From positions 1-64,000 of the forward strand of contig NZ_MUHD01000034.1 in NCBI RefSeq assembly GCF_002217395.1: a stretch of DNA of 64,000 nt, given 5' to 3'. The notes beneath the pieces are model-generated. The model did not search any database, was not told the DNA's origin, and worked only from the letters and a program-made list of their open reading frames with translations. The translations under genes were made by a program, and so were the position numbers. This document shows positions 26,288 to 32,754 of the stretch, piece by piece. Origin of the DNA: Flavobacterium plurextorum (GTDB lineage Bacteria > Bacteroidota > Bacteroidia > Flavobacteriales > Flavobacteriaceae). How positions within the stretch are numbered: the first letter of the stretch is position 1; the number at the start of each line of letters is the position of its first letter.

Positions 26288-29200
26288 TTAGAAAATCAGT
26301 TGAACACCGATGGTATATATCTTTAATGGCGGAAGATAACCGGTGTATTTAAACTCTGGATCTCCTCCTTTGTATGGAGTAAATGTTAATAGGTTTTGTC
26401 CTTGAAAAAAGAGTTTGCACTTTATCTTCTTTTCCATTTTAAATGGTAAATCGTAACTCAGCGAGATGTTTTTTAGTCGAATATAGGATCCGTCCACAAT
26501 AATCGCATCGCTGGATTTGTAATTGTAAAAGGCTGTTACAGCGTCACTATTTACCCCTGTGGTATTCTGTTGATAGGTTGTATTATCACCTATAGATTGC
26601 CACGCACTGGTCATTGCAGCTCTTTGGTTGTAAAAAGCTCCTCCGGGAACATTGGCGATATAATCGTAGGTTTTTTGTTTGACAAACTGGAATAGAAAGT
26701 CTAATTGCACATTCTTAAATTGAAACTGATTTTGTAACCCTCCAAAATAATTTGGAGTCAAATCTGCAATCGTCTTTCTGTCCTTATCAGCGGTAATAAT
26801 GCCATCTCCGTTTACATCTTCAAATTCATAAAGTCCCGTTTGCGTATTGAGTCCAGTATAATGAAAAACTTTTGTAATGTTTAAAGATCTTCCTATCACA
26901 TAATTATCTACATAGGTTGAAGCCTCTAGTCGAGGGAATGAAATAAGCTTGTTTTTTGATACGGCTATATTGAAGTTTGTTGTCCAACTAAAATTCTTAT
27001 GGTCGATATTTAACGTTCGAAATGTAAATTCGAGCCCGCTGTTCTGAACGGTAGCGTCCAGATTTGCGTTTACGGATGAAAATCCTGTAGTACCGGGAAG
27101 CGGTATACCCACAAGTTGGTTTGAAGATCTATTGAGGTACCAGGCTGTAGTTAGAAAAATGCGGTCATGGAAAAAACCAGTTTCCAGTGCAACTTCAAAT
27201 TTTTTATTGATCTCCCAACCAAAATTAGGATTGAACAGTCTTATTGGATCTAGTCCAGTTCCCTGATATGATTTTCCTGACGAAGCATAAGTATTCAGAA
27301 ATTGATAGTCTCCAATTTGATCATTTCCTGTAGTCCCATAACTGGCTCGTAGCTTTCCAAAGCTTAATATACGAGTGTTGTTTTTTAAAAATTTTTCATT
27401 TGAAAACAACCACGCTGCCCCAACGGCCCCAAAAATTGCAAACTGCTTACCCGGACCAAAACGACTTGAACCATCTCTTCGTCCAGTTAGGTTGAGTATA
27501 AAGCGTTTTTGCCAATTGTAATTAATCCTTCCAAAAAATGCCTGATAACGATAGACCGTCTCATCACTCATGAACGTAAAGACAGAAGTTGCCGAAGCCA
27601 GATCATATAACAAGCTATTATTTGCAAATCCATATCCCATTTGATACAGTCGGTTGGTCTTTTGCTGCTGTGCCGTAGCACCTAGCAATACATCAAATTC
27701 TCCCTTCCAGACTGTATGGTTCCAACGTATTTGTGGTTCAAATATCCACGATTGTCTTCCTGTTACATTGGTTAGTAATACTGATTCACTACTGCCGATT
27801 TCATACGCTGGATTGTACATTGTAGAGGGCATGGTGCGCATCTCATTATTATTAAGATCAGTAAATCCTAAATTTGCTTTAATTTCCAAATTAGGAACGA
27901 GCTCATAGCTGAGCACTGCATTTGCAAGCAAGTCATTGGTTTTGATTTCCCCTGTACTAAGCAGGCTTGCGAGTGGATTGTCAAAGGTGTTGTTCTCCCA
28001 ATTTAAATTTCCATCACTATCGTAGAGCGCTGGGGCATTTGGTGCTAATGATCTTGATATGCCTGTTAGGTCTGTGGAGGGTTGATTGTTTTTCTGGGAG
28101 GTATAACCTGCTGAAACGATCAATTTAAACTTTTTGTCGTCTGAGACATGGTTCATGTTAAAGTGGATTGCTCCCTTATTATATCCAAAGTCGCCTGGAA
28201 ATACGGTTGTTTCTGTTCGGTAATTGCCGCTTAAAAGATATTGGGTAGATTCTGAACCTCCTGCTACAGCAAGCTGAGTGTTGGTTGTTTGAGCGGTTCC
28301 ACCAATAAACGCTGCCTGCCAATCGGTATATCGATTTTGATCCCATGTGCCATTAATATCATATGCTGAATCGGGATAAACCGTTATACCGTCATTAAAA
28401 AAAGCTTGTCGCCGCATTTCTAAATATTGACTGGTATTCATAAGATCGATCATCTTGGTTACTTTTCCTATACCGGATGATGCGTTAATAGTAACGGTTG
28501 TTTTACCTGCTTTTCCCTTTTTGGTAGTAATCAGTACCACGCCATTTGCGCCACGTGAACCATAGATTGCGGTGGCATCTGCGTCTTTAAGTACTTCTAT
28601 GCTTTCAACATCTGCAGGATTAATGCTGTTTAGGGGACTTGTTTGGCTCGCTGTTGTTGTGGAAGTTTCATTTGAACCTATTGATTCGGATGAATAAGGT
28701 ACACCGTCAATAATATAAAGAGGGCTGTTGCCATCGGTACGTAAGCTATTTTGTCCTCTTATTTTTATTTGGAACGACCCTCCGGCAGTACCTCCATCTT
28801 GTATAACATCTACTCCAGCCATTCTCCCTTGCATTGTTGCTAATACATTGGTAACGGGTTGCTTTTCGATGTCTTTTGAATTGATTTTTGAAATACTTCC
28901 TGTACGTTCGCTTTCTTTTACGGAATAATAACCGGCATTTACTTTTACTTCTTGAAGTGCCATTGCGTCTTCCTGCAGCTGAACATTGATTACCAACCTT
29001 CGGACAACAGGAATTTCAATCGTTTTAAAGCCGATGTAGTTAAAAATTAAAATATCATCAGGTGATACTGCTATTGTGAATTTACCGTCGAAGTCTGTGA
29101 TGACAATAATTTTCTGGTTTTTTACCGAGATACTGACACCGGCAAGAGGACCAATACCGTCGGTCACGATACCTGTGACATGGGTTTGTTGTTGTAGAGC

Positions 29201-29311
29201 GGAAAACCGCAAGGTATTTCGTGCTAAGGCTGGTGTGCAAAAGAGGTAGAACCCGAAAATAAACGGGTACCAAAGTGCCGCCAACCCTTTGTTCAATGAA
29301 AAAGTTTTCAT
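26288..29311 (-). CDS. susC: SusC/RagA family TonB-linked outer-membrane transporter
   Basis: 1007 residues. A signal segment (residues ~10-30) precedes a carboxypeptidase-regulatory-like domain (TGIVTDGIGPLAGVSISV, about 45-115). The TonB plug carries the SusC signatures LATMQGRMAGVDVIQDGG, IKIRGQNSL, LYIIDGVPY and ESIEVLKDADATAIYGSRGA. A 22-strand barrel completes it, ending IYTIGVQLIF. There is no STN signalling domain, so it is unlikely to act through an anti-sigma partner. It imports a substrate with SusD; related RagAB takes up oligopeptides. The start codon overlaps the -7 box of an opposite-strand promoter. Confidence 0.95.
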   Translation of the reverse strand: MKTFSLNKGLAALWYPFIFGFYLFCTPALARNTLRFSALQQQTHVTGIVTDGIGPLAGVSISVKNQKIIVITDFDGKFTIAVSPDDILIFNYIGFKTIEIPVVRRLVINVQLQEDAMALQEVKVNAGYYSVKESERTGSISKINSKDIEKQPVTNVLATMQGRMAGVDVIQDGGTAGGSFQIKIRGQNSLRTDGNSPLYIIDGVPYSSESIGSNETSTTTASQTSPLNSINPADVESIEVLKDADATAIYGSRGANGVVLITTKKGKAGKTTVTINASSGIGKVTKMIDLMNTSQYLEMRRQAFFNDGITVYPDSAYDINGTWDQNRYTDWQAAFIGGTAQTTNTQLAVAGGSESTQYLLSGNYRTETTVFPGDFGYNKGAIHFNMNHVSDDKKFKLIVSAGYTSQKNNQPSTDLTGISRSLAPNAPALYDSDGNLNWENNTFDNPLASLLSTGEIKTNDLLANAVLSYELVPNLEIKANLGFTDLNNNEMRTMPSTMYNPAYEIGSSESVLLTNVTGRQSWIFEPQIRWNHTVWKGEFDVLLGATAQQQKTNRLYQMGYGFANNSLLYDLASATSVFTFMSDETVYRYQAFFGRINYNWQKRFILNLTGRRDGSSRFGPGKQFAIFGAVGAAWLFSNEKFLKNNTRILSFGKLRASYGTTGNDQIGDYQFLNTYASSGKSYQGTGLDPIRLFNPNFGWEINKKFEVALETGFFHDRIFLTTAWYLNRSSNQLVGIPLPGTTGFSSVNANLDATVQNSGLEFTFRTLNIDHKNFSWTTNFNIAVSKNKLISFPRLEASTYVDNYVIGRSLNITKVFHYTGLNTQTGLYEFEDVNGDGIITADKDRKTIADLTPNYFGGLQNQFQFKNVQLDFLFQFVKQKTYDYIANVPGGAFYNQRAAMTSAWQSIGDNTTYQQNTTGVNSDAVTAFYNYKSSDAIIVDGSYIRLKNISLSYDLPFKMEKKIKCKLFFQGQNLLTFTPYKGGDPEFKYTGYLPPLKIYTIGVQLIF

Positions 29312-29318
29312 AATTTTG
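29288..29318 (+). promoter_or_regulatory. Bacteroidota-type promoter facing away from susC (drives antisense RNA)
   Basis: TTTG at 29288-29291, a 19-nt spacer and TAATTTTG at 29311-29318 match the TTTG-N(17-23)-TAnnTTTG consensus exactly. The -7 box overlaps the susC start codon on the opposite strand. Predicted start of transcription is about 29325. Confidence 0.55.
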
Positions 29319-29324
29319 GGTTAG

Positions 29325-29398
29325 TTAATTTGAAACGAAAGTTTTTATTAATTCAGCTCTCTACACGTGTCGCAAACAGTGGGTAGAGGGCTTTTTTT
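29325..29398 (+). ncRNA. Predicted cis-antisense sRNA over the susC leader
   Basis: About 75 nt from the promoter at 29288-29318 to an intrinsic terminator. The terminator stem is GCTCTCTAC / GTAGAGGGC (29356-29364 with 29383-29391, one G-U pair), followed by T7. No open frame fits inside. It would be fully complementary to the susC mRNA leader just upstream of the start codon. Cis-antisense RNAs beside susC (DonS type) are known in Bacteroides polysaccharide loci. The ends are estimates and expression is unproven. Confidence 0.45.
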
Positions 29399-29404
29399 CT
29401 TATT

Positions 29405-29888
29405 CTTAAGACATCAAGTTGAAAGTCTTTAGGGATGATGTTTTTTACTATAACATACATGCGTGGATTTAGGTGTTAAAAAAACTCATCCTGATTATCT
29501 TTCCGAAACAAACTCTAAAAATTTAATATGCCCTTTGGAAAATAGAAATAAAGGCAATACCTTTAAAGTGCGAGTTTAAAGATGAAAAGCTTAAATATAA
29601 GTGCCAAAAATATTTTAGGTTAGGGTTGCGGTTAGATATACAGGATATTATATTTTATAATTCTTTTTTTATATCAAGGTAGAGTTAAAATTCTGACGGT
29701 AGAAGTGTCTGTGATAAGAGTACTTCTAGATATTTCCCTATCCTAACACAATGGTTGTCTAGTTTTGGAACAACAAAAGGTAGCTCACTTTTAGCAGATC
29801 GCTAAGGTGGTTTGATAACGGTTATATATAAAAAAATCGTTCTCATAAGTTTATGGTTATGGAACGATGTATTTCTAGGTATAAAGGG
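29405..29888. other. Gene-free stretch upstream of the sRNA terminator
   Basis: AT-rich, and presumably contains the leftward susC promoter. No convincing frame, tRNA or repeat is visible in it. Confidence 0.5.
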
Positions 29889-29890
29889 TT

Positions 29891-30004
29891 CTTGCAGAAA
29901 AAAGCAAGGAGCGGCCTCACACTTTCAATCCGTGGGTGTCCTACGACCCTTATCAATAATTAATAATTATTGTTTGCAATTGAAAGCATATGTGAGAACC
30001 GCTC
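29891..30004. other. Long structured stem (two hairpins) upstream of the XRE gene
   Basis: A small hairpin CTTGC...GCAAG (29891-29908) is followed by a ~96-nt imperfect stem. GAGCGG (29909) pairs with CCGCTC (29999-30004), CACA/TGTG and CTTTCAAT/ATTGAAAG pair inside, and the loop holds a smaller GGGT...ACCC stem. GC-rich arms in AT-rich DNA suggest selected structure: an RNA, or a replication, transfer or recombination site. Confidence 0.5.
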
Positions 30005-30163
30005 GCATGCCGTTGCAAAAGTAAAAAACTTTTTGACATGGAGCGATTCCACGATACTCTCGTTTGCTAAATAGGACTTTACGGAACGAGAAAACATCGT
30101 TTAATTATACCTTATTAGAGGCTTATAATCAATTCGCTTGAACAAATATAATAAAAACTATTT

Positions 30164-30194
30164 ACAACCCAATATGTTGGGTTGTTAATTTTTG
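30164..30194 (+). promoter_or_regulatory. Operator/promoter of the XRE regulator
   Basis: A perfect inverted repeat ACAACCCAA-TATG-TTGGGTTGT (30164-30185) lies directly over the expected promoter, with a near -7 box (AATTTTTG) ending 6 nt before the ATG. This fits autorepression by the XRE protein. The transcript would be leaderless or nearly so. Confidence 0.5.
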
Positions 30195-30200
30195 TAAATT

Positions 30201-30548
30201 ATGATAAAAAATATTATTTTCGATACTACTCAATTTGATTTTGACTTAATAAATCACGTAAAAAATTTACGTGGAGATAAAAAATGGTCACAAGATGAGC
30301 TCAGTTTAAAAATGGGAGTCGCCAAAAGTTTTGTAAGTAATGTTGAATCATTTACTCAACGACACAAATACTCAACTCGACATATTGCACTATTGGCGAA
30401 GGCTTTCGATTATAAAAATATCTCAGACCTGATGAAGTTCCCTACCCCTCAATATGATAAAATTAAAGTAACCGTAAAGCAAACTATGAATGAAAACGGA
30501 ACTAGAGTTTTGAGTTCAGAGGTACTGAAGATTGAGTATATAAAATAA
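30201..30548 (+). CDS. XRE-family helix-turn-helix transcriptional regulator
   Basis: 115 residues with a Cro/CI-type helix-turn-helix at about residues 18-75 (LRGDKKWSQDELSLKMGVAK, then SFVSNVE). The C-terminal ~30 residues are a short beta tail (VTVKQTMNENGTRVLSSEVL). The palindrome immediately upstream is its likely operator. It lies inside the mobile region between the SusCD locus and the recombinase, so it may control element genes or the divergent SusCD locus. Which target it has is not visible. Confidence 0.85.
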   Translation: MIKNIIFDTTQFDFDLINHVKNLRGDKKWSQDELSLKMGVAKSFVSNVESFTQRHKYSTRHIALLAKAFDYKNISDLMKFPTPQYDKIKVTVKQTMNENGTRVLSSEVLKIEYIK

Positions 30549-30608
30549 TTATACCAAAGATTAATAAAGAAAGATGAATTAGAATAATTTTCTGAAGATA
30601 ATTAATAT

Positions 30609-30650
30609 AAACCTCGCTTAAGACTTTATTTAAGCGAGGTTTGCTTTTTT
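30609..30650 (+). terminator. Intrinsic terminator of the XRE gene
   Basis: A 13-bp perfect stem (AAACCTCGCTTAA / TTAAGCGAGGTTT) with an 8-nt loop, then GCTTTTTT. Confidence 0.85.
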
Positions 30651-31086
30651 AAATGATATTATGATCCTAAATATAGAGACTTTTCTAAATTCTTTTAAAA
30701 GTTTTTCGATTTCTAAAGTAGATTTATGAGCTCTTGCTCTGGATGTTTTTTAATATTTATTCAGATTATTTACAGATTACCTTTTCATTATCTACATCAT
30801 ATTTTGAAGTGTATAAAAATTGAAATCCTGTTTATCTTTATATTATTCATATTTAGATCCTGAGTTGATGTATATATTATGTCGATCAAAATGATGAAGG
30901 ATATTGTCTTTGTGAAATTTAGGAATGAAACTTTTTTTCATGGGTAAATTTTGTTTATGATATTCAGTGTTTTAGATTTTATCTCTGTAAAACAAGTATA
31001 AGTAAATGCTGTGATTTGTTGGAAAATCTATTTTTAACTTCTACAAAAAAGACCTGACTTTGGAAGGTGTTTTCAGCTCCCGACAG
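30651..31086. other. AT-rich gene-free stretch
   Basis: No protein-like frame or repeat is seen; stop codons are dense in all frames examined. Confidence 0.5.
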
Positions 31087-31184
31087 GGCAAGTGGTTCTG
31101 AGCTGCGGAAAGTATTTCAAGCAGCTCAGAACACAACTTGCCTATGTTCTGGTGAACATAATAATCCGCCTGAAAAGGCAGATT
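31087..31184. other. Cluster of three consecutive hairpins (structured RNA or ssDNA site)
   Basis: Hairpin 1 (31087-31142): GGCAAGT-GGTTCTGAGCTGC pairs with GCAGCTCAGAACACAACTTGCC apart from a two-base bulge. Hairpin 2 (31143-31160): TATGTTC-TGGT-GAACATA. Hairpin 3 (31163-31184): AATCCGCCT-GAAA-AGGCAGATT with one mismatch and a GNRA tetraloop. Three stems back to back, one with a GAAA loop, are typical of a functional RNA or a rolling-circle or recombination site. No T-run follows, so it is not a simple terminator. Confidence 0.55.
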
Positions 31185-31399
31185 AAAGTTAATAAGAAAA
31201 AACAGTTTTAGGCTATTTTATTTTTTCGGATTTGTAGAAGTCTGTTGCTGATAAAACCATTTAAAAAAATCCATTTACATCATAAAAAGATGAATTATAA
31301 GAGCATTGCTGTTGAATGTAATGCTAAAAACTATCGTTAAATCTAACTACTATGATATTATGTTCTTTTTATTCAGGATTACATTGGTTGTCGGAATTC

Positions 31400-31532
31400 A
31401 AGTATAAAAGAAGGTATTTTTATTGATATGTATGTGAGTATAAAGGAAAGTACTCTGAAACATAGGTATGTAAAAATACAGGGATTCAGAACTTAGCATA
31501 GGCAGATATGTACTTGAGTGTAAAGGGAAGTA
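31400..31532 (+). repeat. Iteron-like direct repeats
   Basis: Three diverged copies of a 17-nt word: AAGTATAAAAGAAGGTA (from 31400), GAGTATAAAGGAAAGTA (31436) and GAGTGTAAAGGGAAGTA (31516). They lie in the 1.1-kb gap between the XRE gene and the leftward 238-residue protein. They could be protein-binding sites for the recombinase or a replication protein. Confidence 0.4.
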
Positions 31533-31615
31533 TTTACATAAAGACGCAGGTATGTCATAGTAAAGAGAGTAAAGCAGATAAGAATCTTATTTTTTCATAT
31601 GATTGTGTAAAATTG

Positions 31616-31649
31616 AAAAAAAATGAGGTATTAAAACCTCATTTTTTTT
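31616..31649 (-). terminator. Bidirectional intrinsic terminator
   Basis: AAAAAAAATGAGGT pairs with ACCTCATTTTTTTT around a 6-nt loop, giving a T-run on either strand. It closes the leftward gene that ends at 31686. Confidence 0.8.
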
Positions 31650-31685
31650 ACTTATGCAGTTAGTGAGACACTACCAAAAATACTT

Positions 31686-32402
31686 TTAAATACTTTTATT
31701 TTTTATATAAGCGATCCACTTTTCTACTTCATTTTTTATTTCAACTGCATTATGTTTTGGATAGTGTTTTTTTACATATTCAAAAAATTCTGTTTTAGTA
31801 TTACCCGTTTCCCATTCCATAACACTAAGATAAAGCATTGGCCATTTTTTGGTCTGTTGCATAAATTCATATAATGCAAAATAGGGAGGTCCGTAATACA
31901 ATGAATTCTCAATAAGTTCATCATAGAAAGGTTTTGTACAAGCCTTTTTTAGATCTCTAATAATTTCATAAGGGATACGCTGCCTGCTCCCTTCGCGAAT
32001 TGCTATTGCGAAGACAGACATACTTTTGTCCTGAAAAAAGGTATAAAGATAATTGCGAAATTCCTCTTCCATGATATCACAGAGATCCTGGCTGTAAAAA
32101 GCATATTCTTGTTTGAATAGTTCTAGTGAAAAATTACTGGAATGCTTGTTTTCTATGAATTCAATTACTTCCATTTCTAATGTAATGATTTTTTCAAGAG
32201 AAGGGCTTCCTACGAGTCCCGCAACAGCTATAATATACTTTGGTTTTGAAAATAATTCGAAAAAATTACTTTTAAAAAAGAGCGTCTTCCTTTCAAAAGT
32301 AACCTGCACATATAAAGGATGTGTCATGATTTTACCCAATGGAACTTGTTTCAGTTTTTCGTTGAAATAGGTTTTATAGCTTATTTTAGATAGTTTGTTC
32401 AT
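31686..32402 (-). CDS. Hypothetical 238-residue protein of mobile elements
   Basis: Not recognised as a named family. It is soluble, with no signal peptide, a basic N-terminus (MNKLSKISYKTYFNEKLKQ) and a largely helical middle (LDCIMEEEFRNYLYTFFQD-like segment, then REGSRQRIPYEIIRDLKKAC). It ends WEKWIAYIKNK-like and basic. It is transcribed divergently from the recombinase pair, 145 nt apart, a position typical of element-specific accessory or regulatory genes. The frame is long and clean, so it is real; the role is unknown. Confidence 0.7.
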   Translation of the reverse strand: MNKLSKISYKTYFNEKLKQVPLGKIMTHPLYVQVTFERKTLFFKSNFFELFSKPKYIIAVAGLVGSPSLEKIITLEMEVIEFIENKHSSNFSLELFKQEYAFYSQDLCDIMEEEFRNYLYTFFQDKSMSVFAIAIREGSRQRIPYEIIRDLKKACTKPFYDELIENSLYYGPPYFALYEFMQQTKKWPMLYLSVMEWETGNTKTEFFEYVKKHYPKHNAVEIKNEVEKWIAYIKNKSI

Positions 32403-32547
32403 ATTGTTTTACGGAATTGTTTGATCTGATATTGGTTATAATATACTTAAAATCGGTACAAATATAGATAAAGTTTTTATAAAATATAAAATTATAAAAA
32501 CATTTTGTTATCTTAGCATTATGAAAGTTACTAGCGAATGATAAAGG

Positions 32548-32754
32548 ATGGTGAACATTAAAGAAAGCAGTATGGAAAATAAAGAAGTTAATGAAGAGAT
32601 AAATGAGAAGAGAAGAATTACTCCGGAGAAAGCCTTGGAAATGTTAAGGTCTGAGGGACTGGATGTAACGCTTGAACAAGCTAATAATATTTTGGATTTT
32701 TTGCGTAAATTAGCAAATATTACAGTAACTAAGTATTTAAAAAGAAGAGGATGA
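32548..32754 (+). CDS. Small helical protein co-transcribed with the serine recombinase
   Basis: 68 residues, or 60 if the ATG at 32572 is used. The conserved-looking core is ITPEKALEMLRSEGLDVTLE, then QANNILDFLRKLANI: two or three amphipathic helices ending in a basic tail (KYLKRRG). Its stop overlaps the recombinase start (ATGA), so translation is coupled. Genes of this type recur directly before large serine recombinases in Bacteroidota. A directionality-factor or DNA-binding partner role is inferred, not shown. Confidence 0.75.
   Translation: MVNIKESSMENKEVNEEINEKRRITPEKALEMLRSEGLDVTLEQANNILDFLRKLANITVTKYLKRRG

Noticed and set aside
29812..30024. A 70-codon rightward open frame upstream of the XRE gene
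   Set aside because: It overlaps the long structured stem at 29909-30004, has poor composition for a protein and no plausible family.
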